Assembly (NCBI GenBank): GCA_002898375.1
Contig: BEIN01000001.1
Span: forward strand, 1-64,000
Direction: 5' to 3'
Source: a bacterium HR37
GTDB lineage: Bacteria > Desulfobacterota_D > UBA1144 > Nemesobacterales > CSP1-2
Length of the DNA stretch: 64,000 nucleotides
Positions within the stretch are counted from its first letter, which is position 1; every line of letters begins with the position of its first letter. A program made the translations under genes and the position numbers. The notes beneath the pieces were generated by a model. That model saw nothing but the letters and a program-made list of their open reading frames with translations, ran no database searches and had not been told where the DNA came from. Positions 49,874 to 59,923 of this stretch are shown here, one piece after another.

Positions 49874-51073
49874 ATGGCGAAGCAGAGGTTTGAGAGGAGG
49901 AAGCCTCATTTAAACATAGGGACTATAGGGCATGTGGATCATGGGAAGACGACTTTGACTGCTGCTATAACGAGGATACTTGAGAGGAGGGGTATGGCGA
50001 AGTTTATACCTTTTGAGGAGATAGACAAGGCGCCTGAGGAGAAGGAGAGGGGGATAACGATAAACATAGCGCATGTTGAGTATGAGACTGACAAGAGGCA
50101 TTATGCGCATGTAGACTGTCCTGGGCATGCTGATTATGTTAAGAACATGATAACTGGTGCTGCGCAGATGGATGGGGCGATATTAGTGGTTAGTGCTCCT
50201 GATGGTCCGATGCCTCAGACGAGGGAGCACATATTGCTTGCGAGGCAGGTAGGGGTTCCGTATATAGTTGTAGCTTTGAACAAGGTAGATGCTATGGATG
50301 ATGAGGAGTTATTGGATTTAGTTGAGTTAGAGGTTAGGGAGTTGCTTACGAAGTATGGTTTTCCTGGGGATGAGGTACCTGTTGTTAGGGTTAGTGCGTT
50401 GAAGGCTTTGGAGTGTGGGTGTGGGAGGGATGAGTGTAGGTTTTGTGGTGGTATAGTTGAGTTAATGAATGCGGTAGATTCTTATGTACCTGAGCCTCAG
50501 AGGGAGGTAGACAAGCCTTTTTTGATGGCTATAGAGGATGTGTTTTCGATATCTGGTAGGGGTACTGTAGTTACTGGCAGGGTAGAGAGGGGCAGGATAA
50601 GGGCTGGTGATGAGGTAGAGATAGTGGGTTTTAGGGAGACGAGAAAGACTGTAGCTACGAGTATAGAGATGTTTAGGAAGATACTTGATGAGGCTATAGC
50701 TGGGGACAATGTAGGGATATTGTTAAGGGGTATAGGGAAGGATGAGGTAGAGAGGGGTCAGGTGCTTGCTGCTCCTGGGAGTATAACTCCGCACAGGAGG
50801 TTTAAGGCTGAGGTTTATGTGTTGAGGAAGGAGGAGGGTGGTAGGCACACTCCGTTTTTTAGTGGTTACAGGCCTCAGTTTTATTTTAGGACAACGGATG
50901 TTACAGGTACTGTTAAGTTGCCTGAGGGTGTAGAGATGGTGATGCCTGGGGACAATGTGAACATGGAGGTGGAGTTGATTGTGCCTGTTGCTATGGAGGA
51001 GAAGCTTAGGTTTGCTATAAGAGAGGGTGGAAAAACAGTGGGCGCAGGAGTAGTTACAGAGATTATTGAATAA
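49874..51073 (+). CDS. tuf: Elongation factor Tu
   Basis: 399 residues. G1 GHVDHGKT, G3 DCPGHADY, G4 NKVD. Domain I carries a Cys-rich loop [14 protein letters not shown] (about residues 177-190) that could bind zinc, seen in some phyla. Codon usage is strikingly uniform from the start to about 51,020: Glu GAG, Lys AAG, Arg AGG, Ile ATA, Gly GGG/GGT, with almost no GAA, AAA or GGA. The last 45 nt or so return to the neighbours' mixture. AAGGAGGT lies 6 nt before the ATG. Confidence 0.99.
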   Translation: MAKQRFERRKPHLNIGTIGHVDHGKTTLTAAITRILERRGMAKFIPFEEIDKAPEEKERGITINIAHVEYETDKRHYAHVDCPGHADYVKNMITGAAQMDGAILVVSAPDGPMPQTREHILLARQVGVPYIVVALNKVDAMDDEELLDLVELEVRELLTKYGFPGDEVPVVRVSALKALECGCGRDECRFCGGIVELMNAVDSYVPEPQREVDKPFLMAIEDVFSISGRGTVVTGRVERGRIRAGDEVEIVGFRETRKTVATSIEMFRKILDEAIAGDNVGILLRGIGKDEVERGQVLAAPGSITPHRRFKAEVYVLRKEEGGRHTPFFSGYRPQFYFRTTDVTGTVKLPEGVEMVMPGDNVNMEVELIVPVAMEEKLRFAIREGGKTVGAGVVTEIIE

Positions 51074-51098
51074 GACCAGTTAGGATTAGGGAAGAGAT

Positions 51099-51419
51099 AT
51101 GAATCGTGCTCCTAAAATAAGAATAAAATTAAAGTCATTTGATCACAGGTTGCTTGATAAGTCTGCAATGGAGATTGTGGAGACGGCCAAGAGAACCGGT
51201 GCCAGGGTAGCCGGACCGGTTCCTTTGCCTACCCATATAAGCCGTTACTGCGTGCTTAGATCTCCACATGTAGATAAAAACTCAAGGGAACACTTTGAGG
51301 TTAGAACTCATAAAAGATTGGTTGATATATTTGAACCTACACAGCAAACAATCGATGCGCTTATGAAGCTGGATCTGGCTTCGGGGGTTGAGGTTGAAAT
51401 AAAACTTACAGGATCGTAG
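51099..51419 (+). CDS. rpsJ: 30S ribosomal protein S10
   Basis: 106 residues. [21 protein letters not shown] start and [20 protein letters not shown]. First gene of the S10 segment, 25 nt after tuf, with no strong promoter visible between; likely the same superoperon. It has a dual role in antitermination as NusE. Confidence 0.99.
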   Translation: MNRAPKIRIKLKSFDHRLLDKSAMEIVETAKRTGARVAGPVPLPTHISRYCVLRSPHVDKNSREHFEVRTHKRLVDIFEPTQQTIDALMKLDLASGVEVEIKLTGS

Positions 51420-51427
51420 GGGTTCAT

Positions 51428-52081
51428 ATGATAGAAGGATTGATAGGAAGAAAAATAGGAATGACCCAGTTCTTTCTAGAAGATGGCACGGTGGTGGTTG
51501 CTACCGTGATAAAGGCGGGACCTTGTTTTGTTGTGCAGAAAAAGACTGCTGAAAAAGATGGATATGAGTCCGTTCAGTTGGGGTTTGAAGAGGTAAAGCC
51601 CCAAAGGGTTACAAAGCCCCTACTTGGCCATTTTAGAAAGGCAGGGGTTCCTCCTTTAAGGTTTTTAAGGGAATTTAGGTTGCTTGACGGTAGTTTGGAT
51701 GATTATAATCCCGGCGATGTGGTCAAGGTTGATATCTTTAAAGAAGGTGACATTGTAGATGTCACCGGAAAAAGCAAGGGAAGGGGATTTGCCGGTGTTA
51801 TGAAAAGGCATGGCTTTTCCGGTCAGCCTGATTCTCACGGTGGCATGGCTCATAGAAGGCCGGGTTCAATAGGTCAGCATTCTTTTCCTGCTAGGGTTTG
51901 GAAAGGGCTTAGAATGGCTGGTCATATGGGGGCGGAAACGGTTACCGTTCAGGGGCTCAAGGTGGTTAAGGTTGATCCCGAAAGAAATCTGATCATGGTA
52001 AAGGGGTCGGTTCCTGGGCCTGACGGTGGTATGGTTATCATCAAGCATACGACAAAGGGGAGATTAAGACGTGCAGTATGA
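51428..52081 (+). CDS. rplC: 50S ribosomal protein L3
   Basis: 217 residues. [20 protein letters not shown] start; [17 protein letters not shown] and [19 protein letters not shown] are the conserved loop near the peptidyl transferase center. Its stop overlaps the start of rplD (GTG 52071) by 11 nt. Confidence 0.99.
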   Translation: MIEGLIGRKIGMTQFFLEDGTVVVATVIKAGPCFVVQKKTAEKDGYESVQLGFEEVKPQRVTKPLLGHFRKAGVPPLRFLREFRLLDGSLDDYNPGDVVKVDIFKEGDIVDVTGKSKGRGFAGVMKRHGFSGQPDSHGGMAHRRPGSIGQHSFPARVWKGLRMAGHMGAETVTVQGLKVVKVDPERNLIMVKGSVPGPDGGMVIIKHTTKGRLRRAV

Positions 52082-52690
52082 GGTCTATGATTTAGATAAA
52101 AACAAAGTGGGCACTGTAGAGCTTAACCCAAAGGTTTTTGGAGGTCCTGTAAAGGAGCACCTGTTCTACTATGTTGTAATTGGCAATTGGCCAATAGACG
52201 CAGTGGTACTGCTTCAACAAAGACAAGGGGTGAGGTAAGGGGAGGAGGTAGAAAACCTTGGAGGCAGAAACATACGGGGCGTGCCCGTCAGGGAAGTATA
52301 AGGGCTCCACACTGGAGAAAAGGAGGGGTTGTTTTTGGACCTAAACCCAAGGATTGGTCTTTTGATTTGCCAAAGAAGGTAAGACGTGAGGCTCTTAGGT
52401 CGGCCCTTTCTCTAAAATGTAAGGAAGGGAAGCTGATTATCCTAAAGGATTTTTCCCTTTCCCAGATAAAGACAAAGCAGGTTGTTGAATTTGCTAAAAG
52501 ATTTGATCTGGATAAGGCTTTAATAGTTGTAAATGAAAACAATGAGAACCTTGAAAAGTCAGCTAGAAACTTGGATAACATAAAGATTCTAAAAACTATA
52601 GGACTAAATGTTTATGATATCCTTAAGTTCGATACGCTGGTTCTTACCCTAGATTCGCTTTCTAGAGTGCAGGAGGTGTTGACCAATTGA
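52071..52690 (+). pseudogene. rplD: 50S ribosomal protein L4, single-base frameshift in the sequence
   Basis: The tracked ORF (52187) lacks the L4 N-terminus. The missing part is in another frame: GTG at 52071 (AAGGGGAG upstream) encodes [17 protein letters not shown] and [17 protein letters not shown]. After GGC (52182-52184) one base is missing: the expected CAA TTG GCC (Gln-Leu-Ala) appears as AATTGGCC. Restoring one C after 52184 gives a 206-residue L4 of normal length, with GGGRKPWRQKHTGRARQGSI following. L4 is essential, so a sequencing or assembly error is the likeliest cause. It binds 23S rRNA and lines the exit tunnel. Confidence 0.93.
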
Positions 52691-52974
52691 AGGATCCAAG
52701 AGATGTAATAAAACGCCCTATTATAACGGAGAAGGCTTCATTTATAAGGGAGAAAGGGTGGTTTGTTTTTGCTGTGGATAAGGACGCAAACAAGAAGGAA
52801 ATAAAGGAAGCGGTTGAGAAGCTTTTTAAGGTAAAGGTGGATAAGGTAAGAACCCTTATTCTTGCAGGAAAGAAGGTTAAGAGATTTGGAAGGCCCGTTG
52901 GTAAAAGGTCTCCTCTAAAGAAGGCGTATGTAAAGCTAAAAGAAGGTACGATTGAGTTTTTTGAGGGAGTTTAA
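52687..52974 (+). CDS. rplW: 50S ribosomal protein L23
   Basis: 95 residues. TTG start overlapping the rplD stop (TTGA) with AGGAGGTG upstream. [22 protein letters not shown] and [19 protein letters not shown]. It forms the docking site for SRP and trigger factor at the exit tunnel. Confidence 0.98.
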   Translation: MKDPRDVIKRPIITEKASFIREKGWFVFAVDKDANKKEIKEAVEKLFKVKVDKVRTLILAGKKVKRFGRPVGKRSPLKKAYVKLKEGTIEFFEGV

Positions 52975-52976
52975 TT

Positions 52977-53828
52977 ATGGCAATAAAGAAATATGATCCC
53001 GTAACCCCTGGAAGAAGGTTTATGACCTCTTCGGACTACTCTGAGCTTACAACGGATAGCCCTTATAAGCCCCTTACCGTTCCTCTAAAGAAACGGGGAG
53101 GTAGAAACTCAGACGGAAGAATTACTGTTCGTCATCGTGGTGGTGGCCACAAGCGCCTTTACAGGATTATAGACTTTAAGCGCGATAAGTTTGATGTCCC
53201 TGCAAAGGTTGTTTCTATCGAGTATGACCCTAATCGTTCTGCAAGGATTGCGCTTCTTAGTTACGCTGATGGCGAGAAGCGGTACATACTGGCTCCAGAG
53301 GGATTAAATGTTGGAGATACGGTGGTATCCAGCCTTACCGGAGAAAACGTTGATATAACGGTTGGTAATGCATTGCCCCTAAGGCATATCCCTGTTGGAA
53401 CCTCTGTTCATAACGTAGAGTTAAAGCCCAGGGGTGGTGGTAAGATAGCCCGTGCTGCTGGTGCATTTGCTCAGATCGTTGCCAAGGAAGGGGATTACGC
53501 ACAACTAAAACTTGGTTCGGGTGAGATCCGTCTTGTCCATCTTGATTGCATGGCAACGATTGGCAGGGTTGGAAATGTTGAGCACGAGCTTGTAATTATT
53601 GGAAAGGCCGGAAGGAGCAGGCATATGGGGTGGAGACCGCATGTAAGAGGTGTAGCAATGAATCCGGTTGATCACCCTCATGGCGGTGGAGAGGGAAAGG
53701 CTCCTCAGGGTAATCCTCATCCGGTCTCACCTTGGGGTTGGATTACCATAGGGTATAAAACCAGAAAGAATAAGAGAACGGATAAGTTTATAATAAAACG
53801 TAGAAGAATAGGTTACGGAATGGATTAA
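52977..53828 (+). CDS. rplB: 50S ribosomal protein L2
   Basis: 283 residues. [19 protein letters not shown] start, [20 protein letters not shown] and near the C-terminus [20 protein letters not shown] with the conserved active-site-proximal His. Needed for subunit association and tRNA binding. Confidence 0.99.
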   Translation: MAIKKYDPVTPGRRFMTSSDYSELTTDSPYKPLTVPLKKRGGRNSDGRITVRHRGGGHKRLYRIIDFKRDKFDVPAKVVSIEYDPNRSARIALLSYADGEKRYILAPEGLNVGDTVVSSLTGENVDITVGNALPLRHIPVGTSVHNVELKPRGGGKIARAAGAFAQIVAKEGDYAQLKLGSGEIRLVHLDCMATIGRVGNVEHELVIIGKAGRSRHMGWRPHVRGVAMNPVDHPHGGGEGKAPQGNPHPVSPWGWITIGYKTRKNKRTDKFIIKRRRIGYGMD

Positions 53829-53837
53829 GGAGAGGAG

Positions 53838-54134
53838 ATGGCAAGATCAAAGAAGAAAGGACCTTATGTTGATCCGAAATTGCTTAAGAAAGTAGAGGCT
53901 GCCAGAGCCTCGGGGGAGCAACGTATAATTAAAACATGGTCAAGGGACTCAATGGTTATTCCTGAGATGATTGGTCTTACTTTCGCTGTCTACAATGGGA
54001 AGAAGTTTATTCCGGTCTACATAACCGAGCACATGGTAGGCCATAAGTTGGGAGAGTTTGCTCCCACACGTACCTTTACCGGGCATCCAGGTGGGGATAA
54101 AAAAGCAAAACTTGCTAGGGAAAAAACCAAATAA
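53838..54134 (+). CDS. rpsS: 30S ribosomal protein S19
   Basis: 98 residues. [20 protein letters not shown] start, [20 protein letters not shown] and [26 protein letters not shown] precedes the ATG. Confidence 0.99.
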   Translation: MARSKKKGPYVDPKLLKKVEAARASGEQRIIKTWSRDSMVIPEMIGLTFAVYNGKKFIPVYITEHMVGHKLGEFAPTRTFTGHPGGDKKAKLAREKTK

Positions 54135-54158
54135 TTTGTTTAAAGGTGAGATAGAGTG

Positions 54159-54497
54159 ATGGTTTCTCAAGCGCTGCTTAAATACGCAAAAACTTCACCC
54201 AAGAAGGTTAGGTTGGTACTCGATTTGATAAGAGGGATGAACGTTGAAGAGGCATTTACCGTTCTTTCTTCGTTAAGAAAGAAACCTGCACGTATAGTGG
54301 CAAAGCTTTTAAAATCGGCAGTTGCAAATGCTGCTGAGAAAGGACATACCGATACCGAAACCCTATACATAAAGGAGGTCTATGCCTCTCAGGGAAGTGC
54401 CCTTAAGAGATTCAGGCCACGTGCCATGGGAAGGGCCTATATGAGAAAGAGAAGAACAAGCCACATAAAGATAGTTCTGGATGAAAGGGGGTTATAA
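54159..54497 (+). CDS. rplV: 50S ribosomal protein L22
   Basis: 112 residues from ATG 54159 (AAAGGTGAG 8 nt upstream), rather than the GTG at 54156. [20 protein letters not shown] and [19 protein letters not shown], the latter being the tunnel loop. Confidence 0.98.
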   Translation: MVSQALLKYAKTSPKKVRLVLDLIRGMNVEEAFTVLSSLRKKPARIVAKLLKSAVANAAEKGHTDTETLYIKEVYASQGSALKRFRPRAMGRAYMRKRRTSHIKIVLDERGL

Positions 54498-54499
54498 CA

Positions 54500-55153
54500 T
54501 TGGGACAAAAGGTTTGCCCTATAGGACTTAGGATTGGAATTACAAAGAGTTGGGACTCTAAGTGGTTTGCTGAAAAGAAGAGGTACACAGAACTCCTTCA
54601 TGAGGACATAAAGATAAGGTCTTTTATAAAGAAGGGTTTTTATCAAGCTGGTATCTCTAGAATAGAAATAGAGAGGGCAACATCTGAGAGGGTCAGGGTG
54701 GTTATTCATGCAGCCCGTCCGGGAATGATAATAGGAAGAAGAGGTCAGGAAATAGAGTTGCTTAGGCGTGAGTTAAATAAGATGACTGGGAAAGAGGTCT
54801 TTATTGACATAAGGGAGGTAAAGCGACCGGAGGTTGATGCCCAGTTGGTTGCTGAAAATGTAGCTTTGCAGATTGAAAGACGTGTTGCTTACAGACGTGC
54901 AATGAAAAGAGCGATGGCTTCTGCGCTTAGGCTTGGAGCCCTGGGGATAAAGATAATGGTTGCTGGAAGGCTTGGAGGTGCAGAGATTGCAAGGAAAGAA
55001 TGGTACAGAGAGGGAAGAGTACCTCTTACTACGCTTCGTGCTGATATTGATTACGGTTTTGCCGAGGCAAAGACAACGTATGGGATAATAGGGGTTAAGG
55101 TTTGGATTTTTAAAGGAGAGGTTTTAGAGCGAAAGGCAAAGCAGGTTAGTTAA
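54500..55153 (+). CDS. rpsC: 30S ribosomal protein S3
   Basis: 217 residues. TTG start gives the universal [16 protein letters not shown] domain ([20 protein letters not shown]) and [15 protein letters not shown] at the C-terminus. It is 2 nt after rplV, so coupled. Confidence 0.99.
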   Translation: MGQKVCPIGLRIGITKSWDSKWFAEKKRYTELLHEDIKIRSFIKKGFYQAGISRIEIERATSERVRVVIHAARPGMIIGRRGQEIELLRRELNKMTGKEVFIDIREVKRPEVDAQLVAENVALQIERRVAYRRAMKRAMASALRLGALGIKIMVAGRLGGAEIARKEWYREGRVPLTTLRADIDYGFAEAKTTYGIIGVKVWIFKGEVLERKAKQVS

Positions 55154-55176
55154 CAGAATCTAAGAGGGTGGTTATT

Positions 55177-55602
55177 ATGCTTCAACCAGCAAGAACAAAA
55201 TACAGGAAACAGCGCAAGGGAAGAACACGAGGACGTGCAACAAGGGGTGCAACCCTTGCCTTTGGTGAGTATGGTCTTCAGTCTCTTGAGTGTGGTAGGC
55301 TCACTGCCCAGCAAATTGAGGCTGCACGTATTGCAATAACACGTCATGCGAAACGAGGGGCAAAGTTGTGGGTAAGGATATTTCCTGATAAGCCTATAAC
55401 GAAGAAACCGGCTGAGACAAGAATGGGAAAGGGTAAGGGTGATGTGGTTGGTTATGTTGCACCTGTAAAGAGGGGAACCATGCTTTATGAGGTGAGTGGG
55501 CTTTCAGAAGAAGATGCACTTGAGGCTTTGAGGTTAGCTTCTCATAAGCTACCTGTAAAGACACGTATAGTGATTCGTAAAGAGGGGGTTCTTCTGATAT
55601 GA
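55177..55602 (+). CDS. rplP: 50S ribosomal protein L16
   Basis: 141 residues from ATG 55177, giving [19 protein letters not shown] as in the family; the GTG at 55168 is rejected. [20 protein letters not shown] is the conserved core. The stop overlaps the rpmC start (ATGA). Confidence 0.99.
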   Translation: MLQPARTKYRKQRKGRTRGRATRGATLAFGEYGLQSLECGRLTAQQIEAARIAITRHAKRGAKLWVRIFPDKPITKKPAETRMGKGKGDVVGYVAPVKRGTMLYEVSGLSEEDALEALRLASHKLPVKTRIVIRKEGVLLI

Positions 55603-55802
55603 AAGCAGATGCCTTTAGGGAGCTAAGTGACAGTGAATTGAGCAGGAAAAAGGAAGAGTTAAAGGATGAGATATTTAATCTAAGGATTCAGATTGCCACT
55701 CACCAAACAACCAACGTTGCACGTGTAAGGAAACTAAAAAAGGATTTGGCACGGGTACTTACTATACTTAGAGAAAGGGAGCTTGGAATAAGGAGAAGGT
55801 AA
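55599..55802 (+). CDS. rpmC: 50S ribosomal protein L29
   Basis: 67 residues. [23 protein letters not shown] helix and [22 protein letters not shown] second helix. ATGA overlap with rplP. Confidence 0.98.
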   Translation: MKADAFRELSDSELSRKKEELKDEIFNLRIQIATHQTTNVARVRKLKKDLARVLTILRERELGIRRR

Positions 55803-56111
55803 ATGGCACGAGGTAAAAAGAAAACCAGAGTTGGTGTGGTTGTAAGCGATAAGATGGATAAGACAGTGGTTGTTAGTGTAATGCAGATAATAAGGCATCC
55901 AAAGTATAAAAAGCCTATAAAGAGGCTCTCCAAATTTAAAGCTCACGATGAAGGAAATAGGTGCAGGGTTGGTGATAAAGTTCTTATAATAGAGACAAGA
56001 CCTCTTAGTCGTACAAAGCGGTGGAGGGTTAGTAAGATTCTAGAACGCAAGGTGGCTGTTGAAGAACAGATTCCTGAAGAGCTTTCTCAAGAAGGAGGAA
56101 ATGTAACATGA
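55803..56111 (+). CDS. rpsQ: 30S ribosomal protein S17
   Basis: 102 residues, about 15 longer than E. coli S17, with an acidic tail ([15 protein letters not shown]). [19 protein letters not shown] and [20 protein letters not shown] are conserved. Its ATG immediately follows the rpmC stop. Confidence 0.98.
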   Translation: MARGKKKTRVGVVVSDKMDKTVVVSVMQIIRHPKYKKPIKRLSKFKAHDEGNRCRVGDKVLIIETRPLSRTKRWRVSKILERKVAVEEQIPEELSQEGGNVT

Positions 56112-56476
56112 TCCAACCAACAACGGTTCTTGAGTCTGCAGATAATACGGGAGCAAAAAAACTGTTTTGCATTAGACTCCTTGGGGGTTCTAATAGAAAA
56201 TATGCCAGGCTTGGAGATGTGGTTGTGGTTTCTGTGAAGGAAGCAATACCAAACTCCAAGGTAGAGAAGGGAGACGTTCATAGGGCGGTTATTGTTCGAA
56301 CAAGGAAAGAGCAAAGACGTCCAGATGGATCATATGTCAGGTTTGATGACAATGCTGCGGTTCTTATAACAAAAGAGTTGGAGCCCATTGGAACTCGTGT
56401 CTTTGGTCCCGTTGCTAGAGAGCTTCGTTTTAAAGGATTTATGAAGATAATTTCACTTGCACCGGAGGTTGTTTAA
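56108..56476 (+). CDS. rplN: 50S ribosomal protein L14
   Basis: 122 residues. [20 protein letters not shown] start, then [17 protein letters not shown] and [17 protein letters not shown] overlap with rpsQ. Confidence 0.99.
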   Translation: MIQPTTVLESADNTGAKKLFCIRLLGGSNRKYARLGDVVVVSVKEAIPNSKVEKGDVHRAVIVRTRKEQRRPDGSYVRFDDNAAVLITKELEPIGTRVFGPVARELRFKGFMKIISLAPEVV

Positions 56477-56480
56477 GCCG

Positions 56481-56816
56481 ATGGAGGTTATCCAGAAGAA
56501 GTTTCATATTAAAAAAGGTGATACTGTTTATGTAATTGCGGGAAAAGAGAAGGGTAAGACGGGAAAAGTGCTGAGGATCCTAAGGGATAAGAATAAGGCT
56601 ATAGTTGAAAGGTTAAATATAGTGAAGCGTCATATGCGTCCTTCCCCTAAGAATCCAGCGGGTGGTATAGTGGAAAAGGAAGCTGGTATTCATATATCAA
56701 ATCTTATGCTTTACTGTCCAAAGTGTAGTCGTCCTACTAGGGTAGGAAGGAAGAGGTTGGGAAGTGGAGAAAAGGTCAGATACTGTAAAAGATGTGGTGA
56801 GGAGATTAAGAACTGA
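56481..56816 (+). CDS. rplX: 50S ribosomal protein L24
   Basis: 111 residues from ATG 56481; the tracked start at 56457 overlaps rpl[22 protein letters not shown] is the KOW motif. The C-terminal half has CPKC...CKRC, a possible zinc ribbon seen in many L24 proteins. The last base of its stop is the A of the rplE ATG. Confidence 0.98.
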   Translation: MEVIQKKFHIKKGDTVYVIAGKEKGKTGKVLRILRDKNKAIVERLNIVKRHMRPSPKNPAGGIVEKEAGIHISNLMLYCPKCSRPTRVGRKRLGSGEKVRYCKRCGEEIKN

Positions 56817-57370
56817 TGGTTCCAAGACTTAAGGCTTTATATAAAGAAAAGGTCGTATCGTTGCTTACAGAGAGGTTTGGATACAAAAACCCCATGCAGG
56901 TTCCACGTCTTGAGAAGATAGTGATTAACATGGGACTTGGAAAGATAAGCGATGCCGGGAGAGATTCTAAAGTTATAGATGATGCTGTAAGGGAGCTTTC
57001 TTTGATAACTGGGCAGCGACCTGTAGTAACAAGGGCCAGAAAGTCTATAGCTGGATTCAAGTTGAGAGAAGGAGCTCCTATTGGATGCATGGTTACCCTC
57101 AGAGGGGATAGAATGTATGAGTTCTTGGACAGGCTGATAAACATCGTTCTTCCTAGGGTAAGGGACTTTCGTGGGGTGCCAGATGATGCTTTTGATGGCA
57201 GGGGCAACTATACCTTGGGACTTAAGGAGCATATAATATTTCCCGAAATTGAATACGGTAAGGTCGATAGACCTAAGGGAATGAACATAACTATAGTTAC
57301 AACTGCAAAGACGGATGAGGAAGCAAGAGAATTGCTTAGGGGTTTTGGTATGCCTTTTAGAACAAATTAG
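56816..57370 (+). CDS. rplE: 50S ribosomal protein L5
   Basis: 184 residues. [20 protein letters not shown] and [20 protein letters not shown], with [20 protein letters not shown] near the end. It binds 5S rRNA. TGATG overlap with rplX. Confidence 0.99.
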   Translation: MVPRLKALYKEKVVSLLTERFGYKNPMQVPRLEKIVINMGLGKISDAGRDSKVIDDAVRELSLITGQRPVVTRARKSIAGFKLREGAPIGCMVTLRGDRMYEFLDRLINIVLPRVRDFRGVPDDAFDGRGNYTLGLKEHIIFPEIEYGKVDRPKGMNITIVTTAKTDEEARELLRGFGMPFRTN

Positions 57371-57381
57371 AGGGGAGACGA

Positions 57382-57567
57382 ATGACACGAAAAGCGCTTT
57401 TAGAGAAATCAAAAAGAGAGCCTAAATTCAGGGTAAGAGCTAGAAACAGGTGTCCTTTATGTGGTAGACCACGTGCTTATCTGCGCAAATTTGGTATGTG
57501 TAGGCTGTGTTTCCGAGAAAAGGCAAGTTTTGGAAAGATTCCCGGGGTAAGAAAGGCCAGTTGGTAA
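57382..57567 (+). CDS. rpsZ: 30S ribosomal protein S14, zinc-binding short form
   Basis: 61 residues. [19 protein letters not shown] and CRLC supply four Cys for one zinc; length and pattern are those of the C+ paralogue rather than the 100-residue form. Only this copy is in the window. Confidence 0.98.
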   Translation: MTRKALLEKSKREPKFRVRARNRCPLCGRPRAYLRKFGMCRLCFREKASFGKIPGVRKASW

Positions 57568-57597
57568 TTATTTATCTTTACAAAGAGGGGAAATCCT

Positions 57598-57990
57598 ATG
57601 ACTGATCCTATTGCTGATATGCTTACAAGGATAAGAAACGCTCTTGTAGCCAGGCACAAAACTGTAGAGATTCCTGCATCAAGGATTAAGGTTGAAATAG
57701 CACGGATTCTAAAAGAAGAGGGCTATATTAGTGATTATACGGTTGTGGAAGAGGGGGTTGCAAAAAAGATAAAAATTGAGCTTAAGTATACACCCGAAGG
57801 AGAGGCAGCAATAAGAGAGATTCGAAGAATTAGCAAGCCTGGGTGCAGGATATATGTAAACAAAAGGGAGATTCCAAGGGTGATAAGTGGATTAGGTATC
57901 ACTATACTATCAACATCAAAGGGGATTATGACAGGTGCACAAGCGCGCCGTTTGGGAATTGGAGGAGAACTTATATGCACAGTCTTATGA
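57598..57990 (+). CDS. rpsH: 30S ribosomal protein S8
   Basis: 130 residues. MTDPIADMLTRIRNALVARH start and GLGITILSTSKGIMTGAQAR at the C-terminus. In E. coli S8 represses the spc operon by binding mRNA; I saw no matching structure but did not fold the RNA. Confidence 0.99.
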   Translation: MTDPIADMLTRIRNALVARHKTVEIPASRIKVEIARILKEEGYISDYTVVEEGVAKKIKIELKYTPEGEAAIREIRRISKPGCRIYVNKREIPRVISGLGITILSTSKGIMTGAQARRLGIGGELICTVL

Positions 57991-58000
57991 GGTGGTTGTT

Positions 58001-58549
58001 ATGTCGAGAATAGGAAGAAAACCAGTTGCTATACCAAATGGGGTAAAGGTAGAGTTAAGAGATGGTTTTATAGAGGTAGCGGGTCCCAAGGGAAAGTTAT
58101 CCAGGAGTTTGCCTTCCGGCATAAGGGTCAGGATTGAGGGTAACGAGATTTTTGTTGAGAGGGAAAGTGAGGAAAAAAAGATAAAGGCCCTCCACGGGCT
58201 TACCCGTGCTCTTATATCAAATATGGTAACAGGGGTTACGGAGGGATTTACTAAATCACTAGATATAGTGGGTGTTGGTTACAGGGCAGAGCTTTTAGGT
58301 AAAGATACTCTTAAACTTAGTTTGGGTTATTCAAAGCCTGTTGAGTTTTCTCTTCCTCAGGGTATTAGTGCTACGGTGGAGGAAAGGGGAACTAGGGTTC
58401 TTATACATGGCATAGATAAGGAGTTGGTAGGGGAGACAGCGGCAAGAATCAGAAGGCTTAGGCCTCCAGATTCCTATAAGGGAAAAGGAATAAGATATAC
58501 CGGAGAGATTCTTAAGCTCAAACCTGGAAAGGCAGGTGCTAAGAAATGA
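58001..58549 (+). CDS. rplF: 50S ribosomal protein L6
   Basis: 182 residues from ATG 58001 (GAGGTGG upstream), giving [17 protein letters not shown]; the tracked 57935 start lies inside rps[21 protein letters not shown] near the C-terminus. Overlaps rplR by 4 nt. Confidence 0.99.
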   Translation: MSRIGRKPVAIPNGVKVELRDGFIEVAGPKGKLSRSLPSGIRVRIEGNEIFVERESEEKKIKALHGLTRALISNMVTGVTEGFTKSLDIVGVGYRAELLGKDTLKLSLGYSKPVEFSLPQGISATVEERGTRVLIHGIDKELVGETAARIRRLRPPDSYKGKGIRYTGEILKLKPGKAGAKK

Positions 58550-58920
58550 TCAAGTTAAAAAGCAGGAAAGAAAGGCGTGCTATAAGACACAGAAGGGTAA
58601 GAAAGAAGGTAAAGGGAACTTCAAGCGTGCCAAGGCTTTCGGTTTTTAAGTCATCCAAGCACATCTACGCCCAGGTGATAGATGATGAAAGGGGACACAC
58701 ACTTGCAGCTGCTTCATCCCTTACCCCTAGGATCAGAGAGATTCTGGGTGGGGAAAAAAAGAGGAAGGTTGAGATTGCAAGGTTGGTTGGTAAGTATATT
58801 GGAGAGCTTTGTTTATCTAAAGGAATAAAGAAGGTATGTTTTGATCGTGGTGGATATCCATACCACGGTAGGGTAAAAGCCCTTGCTGAGGGGGCAAGAG
58901 AAGCAGGTTTGGAGTTTTAA
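58546..58920 (+). CDS. rplR: 50S ribosomal protein L18
   Basis: 124 residues. [20 protein letters not shown] and [20 protein letters not shown]. It binds 5S rRNA with L5. ATGA overlap with rplF. Confidence 0.99.
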   Translation: MIKLKSRKERRAIRHRRVRKKVKGTSSVPRLSVFKSSKHIYAQVIDDERGHTLAAASSLTPRIREILGGEKKRKVEIARLVGKYIGELCLSKGIKKVCFDRGGYPYHGRVKALAEGAREAGLEF

Positions 58921-58945
58921 ATCCAATTAAGGGAGGCAATGAGGA

Positions 58946-59470
58946 TTGCAGAGAGAAAGAATTGATCCAACAGGTCTTGAACTGAAGGAGAAGATCGTTC
59001 ATGTAAGAAGGGTTGCAAAGGTAACAAAAGGGGGAAAGAGATTTCACTTTACGGCTCTTGTTGTTGTCGGCAATGGTGACGGTGTTGTGGGGGCTGCTTT
59101 GGGAAAGTCCAATGAGGTTCCCGATGCTATCAGAAAAGCTATAGAGAAAGCAAAAAAGAACCTTATAAGGGTTCCTAGGCGTGGGACCACAATTCCTCAT
59201 GAGGTTATGGCAGAGTATGGTTCGAGCAGGGTTATTCTAAAACCTGCTACCCCTGGGACAGGGGTAATTGCCGGAGGTGCTGTAAGAGCTGTTGTTGAGC
59301 TTGCTGGAATTCAGGATATTCTTTCAAAGGTTTTGGGATCAACCAATCCTTTAAACGTAGTGGGTGCTACGATTAAGGGGCTTTCTTCCCTTAGAACTCC
59401 TGAAGAGGTTTCAAAGATAAGGGGAAAGGATTTAAAAGAGCTTGATTTGCCAAGGTATTTTGGATTTTAA
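58946..59470 (+). CDS. rpsE: 30S ribosomal protein S5
   Basis: 174 residues. TTG start with GGGAGG upstream; the nearby ATG at 58939 is out of frame and closes after eight codons. [20 protein letters not shown] and [20 protein letters not shown] are typical. rpmD (L30), which usually follows, is absent; rplO starts 21 nt later. Confidence 0.99.
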   Translation: MQRERIDPTGLELKEKIVHVRRVAKVTKGGKRFHFTALVVVGNGDGVVGAALGKSNEVPDAIRKAIEKAKKNLIRVPRRGTTIPHEVMAEYGSSRVILKPATPGTGVIAGGAVRAVVELAGIQDILSKVLGSTNPLNVVGATIKGLSSLRTPEEVSKIRGKDLKELDLPRYFGF

Positions 59471-59491
59471 GTTATTTTTGGGAGATAAGAG

Positions 59492-59923
59492 ATGTTAAAC
59501 AGGTTAAAATACCCTGAAGGTGCGGTAAAGAGAAGGAAAAGGGTAGGAAGAGGTCCTGGTTGTCATGGAAAGACTAGTGGAAGGGGTCACAAGGGACAGA
59601 AATCCCGTTCAGGGGGTAATGTGTCTGTCTGGTTTGAGGGAGGACAGACTCCTATAAGATTAAGGACCCCTAAGAGGGGGTTTAAAAATCCTCTTAAGGT
59701 GGTTTATGATGTGGTAAACGTTAAGGATTTAAATCGTTTTAACGAAGGTGAACAGGTAACTCCAGAAGAGCTTAAGAGGGTTAGACTGGTTAGCGGGAGG
59801 AACCCTGTTAAGGTTTTGGGTGATGGGGAGCTTGAACGTGCTTTGGTTGTAAAGGCTCATAGGTTTAGCAAAACGGCAATTAAAAAGATTGAGGAGCGTG
59901 GTGGTAGAGTAGAGATTATATGA
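59492..59923 (+). CDS. rplO: 50S ribosomal protein L15
   Basis: 143 residues. [20 protein letters not shown] and [21 protein letters not shown] overlap with secY. Confidence 0.98.
   Translation: MLNRLKYPEGAVKRRKRVGRGPGCHGKTSGRGHKGQKSRSGGNVSVWFEGGQTPIRLRTPKRGFKNPLKVVYDVVNVKDLNRFNEGEQVTPEELKRVRLVSGRNPVKVLGDGELERALVVKAHRFSKTAIKKIEERGGRVEII

Noticed and set aside
52187-52690. Short L4 starting at TTG 52187 as the true gene
   Set aside because: The conserved N-terminus is present in the adjacent frame and joins exactly after adding one base.
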